From Amblyomma americanum (taxonomy: Eukaryota; Arthropoda; Arachnida; Ixodida; Ixodidae), in NCBI RefSeq assembly GCF_052857255.1, contig NC_135505.1, positions 53,079,102-53,143,101 on the forward strand: DNA of 64,000 bases. The letters are read 5' to 3'. A program made the position numbers and the translations under genes. Each line of letters starts with the position of its first letter. The stretch's first letter is position 1. Positions 33,951-46,060 of this stretch are shown here, piece by piece. The notes below the pieces were generated by a model. The model ran no database searches. It saw only the letters and a program-made list of their open reading frames with translations, and had not been told where the DNA came from.

Positions 33951-36900
33951 GAAAAAGAATGTGAAGATGCGGACGGTTGTGTCGCGGAAAGCTTCGACCC
34001 TCAGTCTAAACGGCGTGTCGGCAGTTCAGAGCGACCCTGTCACCGTACAGATGACCATCGACCGCGTGATGGTGAACAAGGAGCTAGACACTGGTGCGGC
34101 CGTTTCCGTCATGTCAAAGACTCAGTTCCGTCAGCTCTTTCCTTCTGCCGTACTGAAGCCTACTACAGTTAAACTTCGTACCTACACAGGAGCACTGGTA
34201 AGTCCCCGGGGGGTGTCTTTGATCAACGTGCAGCACGGCGAACATTCTGTAGTTCTTCCAATCTACCTCGTAGACCACAAGGAACCACCTCTACTTGGCC
34301 AGGAGTGGCGCCACGCTGTCCGGCAGGAGGGGACGAAAATGTGGAATCTGAACAACAAACATTACAAGGTCAGACACTCCTGCTCGTATCAGCGTAAAAA
34401 GAGACTTGACGCATTGCTGGCGATGTAGTACCAACCCTTTTCAATGACGAGCTAGGGAAGATAACCGAAGTGCGCCCGGACCTTTATCTTACCCCTGATA
34501 TGAAGCCGAGATTCCTAAAAGCCAGGAAGGTTTCCTTCGCGTTGCAAAAAAAATTTCGAGGCTGAATTGGCTAAAATGGAACAAGCGGAAGTTATATCGC
34601 CGGCTACGACGTCCGAATACAGTAGGCCTGCCGTATTCGTAATCAAGCAAGATGGTAGCATACGGATTTGCGGCGTCTAAAAGACGACCGTTAACCCGTG
34701 CCTTGATGTCAACCGCTGCCGATTACCAAAGGTAGACGAGCTGTTCATAGGCTTGTCGGGAGGTAAGCATTTCTCGAACATTGATCTCAACCGGGCATAT
34801 CAGCAAGTGGTCATGTCTGAGTCGTCAAAACAATACTTAACGTTGAATGCGTAGAAAGGAATGTTTTCTTTTAATCGACTCGCGTTTGGAATTTAGTCCG
34901 CACCTGAGATTTTCCAAAGAATTGACACCATGTTGAAGGACTAACACCGGGTTTGCTGCCACCTAGACGACATTCTGGTGACTAGTAAATATGACGAAGA
35001 GCATTTCACCACTATGGAAGCTGTGTTAAAACGACTTCTTCAAAGAGGCGTTTGGGTCAAGAAAGAGAAGTGTTCGTTGTTTCCAACAGGAGCTTCGCTA
35101 CATCGGACACAGAATCAGCGCACAGGGCATTTCGGCAACGAAGGAGGTTGACGCACTCCTAAAGGCTCCAGCGCCTAAAGACAGGCAGCAGCTGCAGTCG
35201 TTCTTGGGAGACGTCAATTACTTCGGGAAGTTTCTTCCAAACCTAGCAACAGTGGCGCAAACATTTTTCAGGTTGCTTCGTAAAAAACACCCCGTGGTGC
35301 TGGGACGAGCGTTGCCAGGCAGCGTTCAAAAAGATAGAGCTTGCTGGCCTCTCCGCCGACTTTGGCGCACTACGACCCGTGCAAACATTTGCAGCTATCA
35401 TGCGACGCATCGCACTAGGGTTTAGGCGCGGTTCTTTCTCATGTTGTAGATAATGGCAGCACAAAGCCAATCGCTTTCGCATCGCGTACCTTGACCGACG
35501 CCGAAAAAAATACAGCCAGCTTGAGAAAGAGGCCCTTGCGATAATGTTTGGTGTTAAGAGGTCTTATTGCTATGTTTATGCTCATTCGTTCACCTTAGTA
35601 ACCGACCGTAAACACCTTCAGACAATCTTAGGCCCAACAACCGGCATTTCGACTATCGCAGCAGTGCGTTTGCAGCGCTGGGCTGTCACATTGTCAGCTT
35701 ACCGGTATTCGCTTATCTTCAGAAGAACAAGCAAAATTGCTGAAGCCGATTTCTGTTCGCGCCTGCCACTATCAGGGGTGAAAGAGGAAACCAAAGAAAG
35801 AAAACTTTTTATTCATTGCGGTTGCAATACATGCCAGTTTCACGCCAGGGCATTGGTCGAACAAGAGCTCGGGACTCCTTGCTTTGTAAAGTGATAGATT
35901 TCATAAATGTGGAGTGGCCGGCGTCTCTGACTAAAATAGATTTGAAGCCTTTTTTTTGACAGACGCAACGACTCACAGTTCACCAAGGCTGCATCATGTT
36001 CGGGATGCGAGTGATCGTGCCGGCAAAGTTGCGCAACTTGCTCCTGGACGAACTTAACGAAGGGCACACAGGCATCGGCGCAGCAAGCAACTGGCGCGCA
36101 GCTACGTTTGGTGGCCGTCCATCGAGGCGAACCTCGAGCGTAGTGTCAAGGCCTGCGTAAGTTGTCAAGAACAACGTTGCGGGCCGTACAAAGCGCCTCT
36201 GCATCTTTGGTTTTGACCTACAGCACGATGACGGCGCGTACATATAGATTTCACTGGCCCCTTTTTGCACGCAGTGTTTCTTGTAGTCGTGGACACGCAC
36301 TCCAATTGGGCGGAAGTGTTTCTTATGCGCTCGACTACACCGGATGCTACAGTTTACAAATTGAGAGAGCTGTTTGAGCAGTTTGGGTTCCCAGAAACCA
36401 TTGTCACTGATGAGGGCCCGCAGTTCACTCCTGGAGAGTTCAAGCTTTTTGTAAAAGAATCGGGCTGACGTCACGTGCTTACAGCTCCGTGTCATCCCAG
36501 CTCAAACGGGCTTGCAGAGAATTTTATTCAGACACTTAAAAACGTTCTTCATAAGACTAGCGGAGAGGACACATTCCATCTGAGGCTTCACAACTTTTTG
36601 CTTACCTATCGCAATTCGCCTCATGCGTGAACAACTGACTCACCAGCAAATTTTTTACTAGGGCAACGGCTGCGAAATCGACTTGATGTTGTCAAGCCAG
36701 CGGTGGGAGGAAGGGTTGCATATAATCAGTTCAAGCAATCCGTGACTCGCCCACGTCGTGATCTTGTCAAAGCAGTCGGTGACCAAGTGGTGGGTCGCAG
36801 TTATCGAGGCAGTCCAAACTGTGTCCCTGTTATTGTTGTGGGGCAGTCCGGCCCTTTGTCTTTTACCGTTCGTGCTACCACACCCCGAGGCAGTTTCACC

Positions 36901-36954
36901 TGGCGTCTCCACAAGGATCAGCTGCTCGCGCGGACCACGGATCCAGACCGCTAG
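33951..36954 (+). pseudogene. gypsy protease-reverse transcriptase-RNase H-integrase, with stops
   Basis: Protease: ELDTGAAVSVMS at 34081, with the catalytic DTGA. Reverse transcriptase: FVIKQDGSIRIC (about 34640), HFSNIDLNRAYQQVV (34775-34815) and HLDDILV (34960-34980), a Y-to-H variant of YxDD retaining both Asp. Stops interrupt RICGV, TLNA and MLKD. RNase H: TLVTDRKHLQTIL near 35600 and SKIAEADFCSRLP near 35730. Integrase: HAVFLVVVDTHSNWAEVFL (36265), PETIVTDEGPQFTP (36390) and NGLAENFIQTLK (36508), which hold the D, D and E of the core. The C-terminal chromatin-side segment runs to 36954. The domain order defines Ty3/gypsy. The gene cannot be translated in one piece. Confidence 0.9.
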
Positions 36955-37163
36955 GCATCTGACCAGGAGGGATACGAGTTCCTGGCGTCTCTACCAAGCG
37001 TCGACATAGTGACATCCTCTGTTCCTACCAGCAGTGACCCTGCCGTTTTGCAAGTTTCAGACGGCGGGAGCAAGACGCTACCCGAATAGGAGACCGTCGA
37101 ACACAGGACATATATGAGGCTGGAGTGCAGCTTGTTAAATTAGCCAATATAAAAGGGTAGGGA

Positions 37164-37346
37164 TGTGGTGTCCGGCTTATCACCACAGTCGTAATGCGCA
37201 AGCGCGCAAAACGAATAAAAGGCGTGCGCCGCAACCAGCGCGTGGGCGTTACTTGACCAGCCATGCACCGCCGAACATGTGGGAATAAACGTCGCTTCTC
37301 TCTTGGAAACTTGTCTGCTCCTTCGCTCGAGCCACGCAATACTACA
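37164..37346 (+). repeat. 3' LTR of the 4.5-kb gypsy element
   Basis: It begins TGTGGTGTCCGGCTTATCAC and ends CAATACTACA, and is the same length as the 5' LTR. A purine-rich AAAAGGGTAGGGA tract immediately upstream (37151-37163) is the expected polypurine tract priming plus-strand synthesis. The differences between the two LTRs are enough to indicate an old insertion. Confidence 0.9.
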
Positions 37347-38203
37347 CGCACCTCCGGGAACGAAAATGCCAGAAAAAAGTACCACGACTCGCAGGGCCGA
37401 CTGGCTCCAATAGACTCTCATGTATTTGTTGGTTGACAGTTCGACTAGTAACCAATGCCTGACTCAAGTTAGGACTAGCAATTCGGTTCTAGGTAGACCG
37501 CAGATTCGAACGCGACCACTCCAACGCTAGTGCGGCTATTTCGGGCCTACAGTCTTTACGCAAAAAGCGTCTCACCGGCCAAGATAGTGTGTCTCCTCTC
37601 GTGGGGTATATATTAGCCATGCCAAGTACAACGCTTGTTGTTTCAGTTCCTGTTTGCTGACCTCAATTTCCGTCGGCATTCTTTTTGTGGCGAAAACTTT
37701 AGCGTTCAGGTACCGTCACCTGACCTTGCATTGTCATAGACATATTGTATGTCTGCTGATGCTTATAGCCAGTTCGGTCATTACTTCTGCTGTTGACAAC
37801 GTCTATCAGTACCATCCTGGCGAATCCGACTAGTACACCTTTTTTAAGCCAAAATGATTTTTTTAATGTATTATTTGTAAATTTGTCTATTTTTAATGTA
37901 ATGTATTGAGTAAATTTTATTAGAATATTTTTAATGTATTATTTTATTTATCTAGTGTAATTTTAATGAAATATAATCGAGTTATTGTACATTTTAGTAG
38001 ATTTTTATTGTATAATAAGTATACTAATCGGACAAAAATTGTACTTTTGATGAAATTGTCGGAATGTGCAGAATATTACTCCTAGCATACTTAGAAAGCA
38101 TTTGTATTGCAATTTGGGCACAGGAACAAAGAATAAAAAATCACTATGAAATTGATACAGTGTGTTCGAAATGCATTTCTACCACAGCCTTTTTTTCGCT
38201 AAG

Positions 38204-39227
38204 GTGTGGCTTGGGCTGGTGCTCGCCTTTTAGAGTGCATGGCTCGGGAAACGTGCCTCTGGTTTCAAATCACGCAGCTGTGAGCGCGCCTCCGCTTCTT
38301 TATCCGCTCATTGTCTGTGTTTCAAAATTTCCTATTAAGCAGACGACCCGACACGATAGGCCGAGGAAAGACGTGAAAAAAAATGTGTTCGGATTGCTCT
38401 ACTGGCGCATGTAGAGCAAGACACGGCAATCCTGGTTTCAAAGGCAGAATATTAACATTGTCGCGAGCTCCTTCACGTGTTCGGAGCACATTGTCCGCTG
38501 CCCACAGCTTTACATACGTGAAGCACGCGCCTGCAACCTACCAGAACCAACCAAACCCCCAGTACACAGATGGGCAAAGGTACGATAAAAGACAGCAACA
38601 TGACAGCCTGGGGGGTAATCTGCAGCGTCACTGGCGGCAACAGCAGTTGCTAATTAAAAGAAGGAAGACATAAATAAATCTGGCACACCGGCCCAGCGGC
38701 TCATGAGCAGGCTTCCTCGAATTTTGAGGCAGAGCATGCAAGCAACAGTGGCCGGCATGTCTACGCCGCTATGAGCTTGAGCTGCTGTGCAAAGTACTCA
38801 TAAGTTATATTTCCATTTCCTCCATCAAGGGTGGTGGTGAAAACTAATAAATACATGGGAGTTCAGGACACTCAGGTACTAGGGCCACTGCACTCAAACG
38901 TTTATGTCTCTGAGGCTCATGACGCTGTAAGCCCGGCCTGCGGCGATAGCTTGCTTGGCTGGGTCCTCGGAGCCCAGTAGGGTCTCCCAAGCCTCCCAAG
39001 TGGTAACGTTCTCCAGGCCCCGCGAGGGAGGATCCGCCGGGCAGAGGAAACTGATAAGATAGAGAGTGGATTTGCTCTGGTTGCAGAGAGCGTTCACTGT
39101 AGCTGTTGATCTCTCCACGAGGAAATGTGTGAAAATTAGCAACGACAGCTTTGAAAAACGACTCCTGTAAAAATAATGCTTTTTGTTTGTTTTATGTTGC
39201 TGATGCCTCAGGTCGACTCGGGTTGTG
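38204..39227. other. No recognisable feature
   Basis: The flank outside the right satellite-bearing element. Short frames only; no repeat partner was noticed. Confidence 0.35.
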
Positions 39228-39412
39228 AGGAACGCCATTTGAAGGGCCCCCGATAATTTAGACCACGTGGGGTTCTTTAACACGCATTTAAAATGGACAG
39301 TGCACGGGCCTCTAGCATTTCTCCTCGTCGTAATGCGACCGGCGAGACCGGGGTCGAGCACTTGTCTTACGGGTCAACAGCCGAGTACCATAACGACTCT
39401 GCCGACGTGGCG
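39228..39412 (-). mobile_element. Ruka-like SINE, degraded
   Basis: On the minus strand: a head GTTATGGTACTCGGCTGTTG, then a B-box region around GCTCGACCCCGG, a body with AGAGGCCCGTGCACTGTCC and TTAAAGAACCCCACGTGGTC, and GGGGGCCCTTCAA near the end. Multiple substitutions relative to the copies at 3547 and 32427 indicate an older insertion. No clear target duplication. Confidence 0.8.
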
Positions 39413-39904
39413 GCTCTCTAAAATATATAACATATAACAAATTATGTACCGAGAGGCTGTACTTCATTATAAGAGAAGTAAAGTTGTGTCATGGCCAAAA
39501 ATGTTGGAAGAAAAAAACGCTGTAGTAATCGATTTATTCTACTTATTTGTTCCATTATTTCTTGGGGGGTTGCAATTGACCACTGTAATCAATTCTATTT
39601 CAAACAGAATATTTGTTATCGTAAATGTGCTCAAGGAAAACTCCTGCTTGCGCTAGTTGGTTCATACTTGAAGATGTGATGAATAAAGCTGTGAGATACT
39701 CAAGATACTCAAGTCCGAGTGGCGCTGGTCCTCTCCTGTGTGTTATAGTTTTGTCCTCGTTTGTAGCGCCGTTTCTCATTACATCTGCAAACTAACGCAT
39801 TTTTTGTCATGCGCCCTTACGGAGCACCGCTTCATTTCTCTTTGTTTCTTCTCCTAGCGCACTTGCGAGAATCCAGACAAAGAAGTATCCCATAAACGCT
39901 GATA

Positions 39905-40300
39905 AGTTATGTGCTTGCGCGAAAAAACAACAAAAATGAAGAAACACAGAGGAGATACACGGTGCGCAACTTCCAACTGGTTTATTTACAAGAAAGCAGC
40001 TATATATGTACAGTACTCACGGATTGAAATAGGACATTCGGAGCGCGTGGCCGTCGCTTCATGGAGCGCCGCCCGTAGACGCTCATGGAACCAAGGTGGT
40101 GCATTGTGGTATGGCGTGAGAGGGAGAACATCTACAAAGCAGAATTGTTCCTTCCAGTAGCCAATCAGCCGGCCTGTGGTTTACCACATGCCTGCGTGGC
40201 ACTGCAAGGCTAGCGCTCCGAATGTCCTATTTCAATCCGTGAGTACTGTACATGTACCAGCGAGGCCAATCGCAAATCAAACACGAATGCCGCAACGATA
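39905..40300 (-). mobile_element. Penelope-like 3' untranslated fragment interrupted by a MITE
   Basis: On the minus strand TTGTAAATAAACCAGTTGGAAG and TTGCGC resemble the Penelope 3' region at 5915-6096. The MITE at 40011-40248 splits it at a TA dinucleotide: CATGTA before and TACATA-like sequence after rejoin when it is removed. No coding part is present. Outer limits are approximate. Confidence 0.5.
40011..40248. mobile_element. MITE, 238 bp, perfect 36-bp terminal inverted repeats, TA duplication
   Basis: It begins CAGTACTCACGGATTG and ends with the exact reverse complement over 36 bases (40011-40046 and 40213-40248). TA lies outside both ends (40009-40010, 40249-40250), the Tc1/mariner-type target duplication. 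The 166-bp interior has no open frame of interest. It would need a transposase supplied in trans. Perfect repeats point to a recent insertion. Confidence 0.9.
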
Positions 40301-41179
40301 ATAGCTCTGATCACGACAGAGACGGTCACTGTTCGGTAGAAGCTTCTTGGCTAAAAGTGAATTCTTCTAAAACGAAGCGCGCTTCCCTGCCCATTCCTGC
40401 CCCCATCGCAGTCTCTATATTTTGCCGAACTGTGAAGCATTTGAATAGCTTGTTAAAGAAAGTGCAACTTGAAATAGTACACAGTCGAACATTCGTCTTA
40501 TTTTATTCAGCTTCACTTTTCTACCCCTAGCGCTATATGTCGTATCGCGTGCTCAGTACTCACTCAACGATCCCTGAATTTTGCTGTGGGCAGTGGTGCA
40601 ACTTGATGGCCCTTGAAAATTCCCGTGGCCATTGAATAAATGCCAATTGAAATTGCTTGTGTGACAGGGGTACTGCCTGAGTAGTAGGGCACTTATGGTC
40701 GTCTTAAGCTCTAGATCAGTTTAAGCTAAGGAGAACAGGTGTCCTAACATTTCGCCAGCAGTTGGCCCGTAGATGTGCCGTGTGGACTGTATAGCACTGC
40801 TGAGAGGCAGACCCTGTTGCTCGGTTGCTTTTTGCACACGCGGTACCTGTCCTGCTGCCATCGTCATCAGAAGGCAGTGCTCCAGCGATCTCATCTTTGG
40901 CACGGACATCTTGACTGAGCACTGAGCGATCACTGACTCTGCCATCTAAGCTCGCTTTTGATAGATGAAGCCATATCTTCGAACACAAACCTGGAACACC
41001 TTGCGACGCTAAGCATCCTCGACGAAGTAAGCGCCCCGCTCTAGTCAACCGTCATCTGCCCCCATTTGTGACAAGTTTTTTGAAAACATCGAAAGCATCA
41101 CCGAGGGAAACATTGTCGAGATACCGTTGACAAGAGCCGACGAAGTAAGACATCTGCGAATGCTTGGCTGAAATGAGAT
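40301..41179. other. No recognisable feature
   Basis: Contains a 110-residue minus-strand open frame (40716-41048) without family resemblance. The right part might be degraded upstream sequence of the LINE that follows, but I cannot show it. Confidence 0.3.
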
Positions 41180-41775
41180 TTTAGCGTCACGGTCTTCCCC
41201 TGGAAACTTCGTATACAGTCTGCGCCGCCTAGACCACTTACTGGAGCACAGTCCTACGCTGCGATGCTACGCTGTTGTGTCGCTATAGAGCTGTGGATGG
41301 GAGTGGCATTTACAAATGCCTACTATTACTTAATCCCAATAGCAGTCTCTCCTGCGTGTGAGATCTGTGGGTGCGACGAAACAATAGAACATATTCTTCG
41401 TAACTTCCTTCGGTTTCAGCGTGAGCGTGCCCTCCTGGCTGCAACACTCAGCGGCTTAGATGCTCAGCCCCTTTCTGAAGCCTAGATTTTGGGCCCTTGG
41501 AGTAAGCCTTCATCGCAGAAGACAGCTTTGAAGACACTGTTCAAGATCATAAAGGTCTCAAGACTGAGTACAATGTTGTGAACTATCGTTGTGTGCCCTG
41601 TGTACCCTGCAACTAATGGCCAACGGACCTGTGGAAAAGTGATCTCCCTTTGCTCTCTCCCCTTTCTATCTCTCCCTCTCTTCCTCTTCTCATGTGTAGG
41701 TTAGAATATTAGGCGTCACCTAGTTAGACTCTCTGCCTTTCTGTTCGTCATTTTCTATCTCTCTCTTAAACTGAC
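41180..41775 (+). pseudogene. 3' end of a LINE with RNase-H-type tail and zinc knuckle
   Basis: The readable frame includes GVAFTNAYYYLIPIAVSPAC and CEICGCDETIEHIL, a CxxC...H zinc-binding motif, then RFQRERALLAATLSGLDAQP, LSEA, and after the stop LGPWSKPSSQKTALKTLF in the next frame. This has the form of the C-terminal zinc knuckle region that follows RNase H in LINEs of the I/R1 group, a common tick LINE tail. A pyrimidine-rich 3' untranslated stretch (CTCTCCCCTTTCTATCTCTC) runs to about 41775. The catalytic domains are absent through 5' truncation. Clade assignment is by general resemblance only. Confidence 0.65.
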
Positions 41776-41889
41776 GACTGCTACGCAATACGCACAGCCT
41801 GTTTCCGGAATGGACAAGCCGAGCTGCTAGCGACAAAATTCAGGGAAGAATAACAACACCTGAGGAGAGGCACGGCAATTACAATCTTA

Positions 41890-43400
41890 CGGCAGCTATC
41901 ACAGGTTTCAGACTCCTCCTCCGTCTACGATTGATAAGCACAATACTTGCCTAAATAATGCAGTACGCCTTATCTCGACGTTATCAAGGACAGCGCTTAG
42001 GAACGAGAGCTGAGCGTATCGTGAAGAACTCGGTGTGCTGCACAAAGCGGCATGTGGCGCTGCTACTGTTGAAGGAGATGGAAAAGGAGCGCCTAGGAAG
42101 GAGCGACTATATAGTCCAGTATATAGTCAAAAGCGTTCCCCATTGGTTTACGACAGGTAATTTAACTGTTTCATTCAACCGATGGAAACACTTTGAGAGA
42201 CTTTGCTACGTATGGGAAGAATGGACAAGCTATATACTAAGGCAGTCAGCACAATTTCACTCGACCAAACACCCAGGCAGGCTTTTGTAAAGGCTACTTG
42301 CTAACAGGCCATAAGCGCACTTTGAATAAGGTGATCGGCAGATGCGGAGAGCGTAACTAACCCATATTTGCATAAGAGGAAATGTAGCGCAAGAAAAGAG
42401 GTCTGAGAAAGGCGGATACAACCTTATGTGCGTGCGCCTTTTTCAGTCTTTGTCCTTTTTGCGCTATGTTATTTTTTTAATATTGACGAAGCCCTAGCAT
42501 CTACCCTGTATTCAGCCTTAATAGTTCTCGAGAAATCATTTGACTAATATGAAACCTGTGCAGTCATGCAGCAGTTACAGAATCGCAGTGCAGGTGAGCC
42601 TTAGAGAAAAATACTCGAAGATATCTATAACCGCAGCACAGCCACCATAGTCATCCACATAATCAGCAACTAAATTCCTATAAGCAACGGCTTCAGGCAG
42701 GGAGGCACAATCTCGCCAGTTCTGACGTTCGTAATCTTAGCTTAATAATACCTTAGTAATGAGGGATTCATTAATAATATTACCTTGGTGAGCTACGCGG
42801 TGGAGGTATTGCAAAGGATGATCGTTGGCATCGGAAGAGCTGAACGGTGGCTCTCAAATAATGCGGTCGAAACGATACCAACGTATTATTCAACAGTTTC
42901 ATAAGAGAACCGAAGTTCAGAATTGGTAGTGAGCGGATGGAAGTGTTAGGAGAATGTGTGTGCTTAGGGTATGTAGTGACTGCAGATCCGGATCACTGGA
43001 GTGAAATAACTTGAAAAACTCGAGAGAATATTTACTTCTTTCAAATAACTGGGGAAGCATGGATTTTCAGTACTCATTGAATGTTCATAAGGCGTTTATT
43101 TCGCTAGAAAGAGCTGGTTACAGGACAGACGTGTATGGTGGCCGTCTGGCAACGACTATTGGCGACCTGGTCGGCAGACTAAATGACTTTCATTAGCTAA
43201 GAAACCAACCCACTTCCTTTGGTTTTAAACAACAGCAACATTGCTGTGGCACCGAGATAGGTTATTTCATTACAGAAATTGCGGTAGGCTCATTGGACAA
43301 TAAACCTTCAATGTCATTGCTCCTGTTTCGCGAGCGGTCTCAAAAACCCTCTTAGGATCAAAGGTCATTTTATATTTCATATAACTAAATTTTACCCACT
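41890..43400 (+). repeat. RTE LINE-derived unit, copy 1 (pairs with 56500-57660)
   Basis: The stretch 42260-43400 is collinear with 56500-57660: AACAGGCCATAAGCGCACTT, GCGGAGAGCG, GACCTGGTCGG and the closing TTTTATATTTCATATAACTA have close partners. Translated pieces (AFVKATC, ISPVLTFVI, VSGLGYVVTADPDHW-like at 42960) resemble RTE reverse transcriptase between the fingers and the post-catalytic domain. No frame survives beyond about 100 residues. The sequence after 43210 is non-coding yet conserved between the copies. Confidence 0.65.
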
Positions 43401-45199
43401 CTCCTGTACCATTGGGTAATTTAAACATGTACTGTTCATATACGAGTCGTGTTATGGTATTATCCCAGGTATCTTCTATCCATACATTGGGTACTACTAC
43501 AATACCTCATTTTCTGCATCTTTTAGTGCAAGGTATACTCAGATGCATTGCCATCGCCCGAATAAACCTAGGCTGCGTGTCTTTTGATGGCGAAAATTTT
43601 CCAGAAACTTACAAGAGCTTTGAGTGAAGATAAAATAGCAAACCAGCCACAATACTTTTTTTAACGAAAGTACCGAGTGTTTCAGTGAAGGTTTCAAAAT
43701 TCCCATATAGAGTGGAACCATTAGTATTTTGATTTGGTGCGCTGCCAGGTAAAGGCAGTTGACTACGGAGTCATAATAATAGGACTGTGCCTTAGCAATA
43801 TTCCTCTCAGAAACAAAAAATTAAAATGAAAGAAAATCTAGTCGAGTACTGAATGCAGTCTTAAACGGATTACAGCTAAATTCTGCCAACTGCTAAAAAA
43901 TGGATTAAACAATGACGGGAATTTAGATATAAACCGCCCTTTGGCCCAAAGGAAAATTATCCACAGCTGGTTTGTAAAAAAAAAGTTGCATAGATGCATA
44001 GCAATTGGGGACAAAGCCATTTTCGAGTGGGAAACCGAGCGGGAAACAATTTTTTCACAGAATGTAAGATTTCACTGTTACACTCAATATACACGCAGAT
44101 GACCCCACGTCAGTATAAATTTTTTTCTATCAATCGTTTTTTCATCGTCAAAAGCGTTCGTAATTGAATAACGATGGAAGCTTTAACTGTTCGATTGGAT
44201 TGATAAAAACACTTTCGATGGAAACACAGAAAGCTGGACTTGTGTAATGCGAAAGATGTACATGTAAAGAGATCACCGCAAAAATTTGCACGAAAAGAGG
44301 ATGAATAACAGGACAAAGAAGATCTGACGTAGGAAACAGAAAAAGAAAAGGCGATGTCCAGAACAAAACGAGAACAAGACATAGACGATTATAAAGCAAG
44401 GAACTTTGAGGGAATATAAAAAAAAAAACACGAGACAAAAACGTTTTAGTAAAATTATGCCTGTTTGTTTACATGCTTGGAGAATAGGGCATCAAGAAAA
44501 GAGAAGGGACAATAAATGACTCGGCTATCCAAAGAAAGAAAGGGCAACATGATAATACAGAAAGAACAGGAAGGGCCATAGGAAAGAAAAACGACTGAAG
44601 AAAAAAAAAACACAACGAAAAGCAAAGATAGGAGCACAAGAATTATACTTTCACCAAATCCCACTAACAGACACTGACTTGTGTTAGCATTTGAAATTGG
44701 TGTCTCCAAAACTAAAATAAAAACCACTAAAACCATTTGCTGTTTGAGCAGAGCTTGTATTCGACAAATTGGCAATGACAAAGCCACTTTCCTAGACTTA
44801 TTCAACAACCATTTTTCAGACTGAATCCTGAATACTAACTAAAATATTTGCATATCCAAAGTGTACGAAATAAACACAAAACGCCTACTGAAAAGTGTAA
44901 TCACTTCGCATGATAACACATCTTGTTATGTCGCCCGCTTGCACGGATTATGTAAGCGAAAGAAGCGACTATACCGCGCCAAAAACATATCCTTAAGACA
45001 ACTATTGGGCAGCATATAAAGCAGATAACAAAACTAAATTCTAAACTAAATTCGAAACTAAATTCTAAACTAACTAAACTAATCCGAAACTATAGCCTGC
45101 CTAGATGGCTGAGGAATTAACCAAGGATGTGTTGAAAATAAGTGAACGGCCTCTAAGCGCGTGAACAGCCTCTAAGCGGCAAACGATCAGACACCCCAT
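43401..45199. other. No recognisable feature
   Basis: AT-rich and purine-rich on the plus strand between 44100 and 44700. The minus-strand hydrophobic open frames here (44110-44808) reflect base composition rather than a protein family. Confidence 0.35.
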
Positions 45200-46060
45200 A
45201 GCGGCAGGGAGATTTTTGTGATAAGGACGTAAGGAGAGAAGGCATATGGGCTTTCAAAGCTCATCACTCGAAACATGTTTTCTAAGAGAAGTTCACCAAT
45301 ATGCATACTGTTCAGTACACTTTGCAGAAAGAAACACCATTGGAAATCATGAAGGCTTTCTACACAAAATAGGAGATCGGGAATGGCACTTGGGGTGCCC
45401 TAATGGTGGTAGTGATTAAAACACGTAATATGTGAGCACCCTGGCAGTGTGCACATTGTAGAGGTGCAGTGAAGATGGATTGGCGAAGTTCTGAAATTTC
45501 CTACATTTGAAGAGGGAATGGACCGACCTTTTAAGGAGAACGAACATAAACAAATTATCGGTAAGAGGGTGGGGGGGGGGCAAGATGAATTCAGCGCATC
45601 ACTCCAGAACTAATGATCCGATTAATCCGAGGTCGAAGACATTGGCGTTTAAGAAAAATCATCAAAAGCATACAAGATAAGTACAGAGTAGGATGGGTAG
45701 ACAATGGCTAGATAGGGCATCACAAAAATTTAGAAGAAACGTGCCCTGTCAATGCGCAAAATCTCGAGCTATGACACTAGGATAAAGATCTTTTTGCAAG
45801 GAGAAAGCATGAAAGCCTATAACACCATAAATAATATACGCCTGGCAGAATTTTAAAGATAATCAAGAAAGCCTAACCTAACTGGAATAATCCCTAAAAT
45901 ATCGAGATATTGGAGGCCGATTTAAGGAAGTGGTGTAAGCTGAAAGTATTCATGGCCAGAATAAGAGTGCAAAAAATTTTCACCGACCCACCCAAAGAGA
46001 AGGAATGCTGTCACACTAGCAGTAGAGATAAGAGAAGTAGTGGCTGAATTCTATTGAGTG
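45200..46060 (+). pseudogene. RTE-type LINE fragment, endonuclease and linker
   Basis: Short frames such as IGDREWHLGCPNGG (about 45367), SEVEDIGV, KFRRNVPCQCAKSRAM and repeated Lys/Arg-rich stretches follow the order of the endonuclease to reverse transcriptase linker in RTE LINEs; compare 55620-56430. All frames are short and stop-ridden. Weak but consistent evidence. Confidence 0.45.

Larger units (their letters stand above)
32880..37346 (+). mobile_element. Ty3/gypsy LTR retrotransposon, complete but decayed, 4,467 bp
   Basis: Two LTRs of exactly 183 bp (32880-33062 and 37164-37346) bound the element. The 5-bp target duplication CGCAC is at 32875-32879 and 37347-37351. Internal order is gag, protease, reverse transcriptase, RNase H, integrase, the Ty3/gypsy order. 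Many stops and frameshifts make it inactive. The satellite-bearing element into which it inserted has an intact inverted counterpart at about 19545-19565, confirming the site. Confidence 0.93.
31543..38203 (+). mobile_element. Satellite-bearing TIR element, right copy, split by two insertions
   Basis: It starts CTTAGCGAAAACTAATACG and ends TTTTTTTCGCTAAG, giving 11-bp terminal inverted repeats CTTAGCGAAAA. Without the nested SINE (32427-32672) and gypsy element (32880-37351) it is about 1.95 kb, matching the inverted left copy at 18674-20656. The halves either side of the gypsy element join seamlessly when compared with that copy. The AT-rich part after 37840 corresponds to 18720-19040. No convincing target duplication was found. 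No coding capacity of its own. Confidence 0.75.

Noticed and set aside
44110..44808. Hydrophobic minus-strand frames suggesting membrane proteins
   Set aside because: The Phe/Leu/Ser richness follows from a purine-rich plus strand; no start context, motif or conservation.
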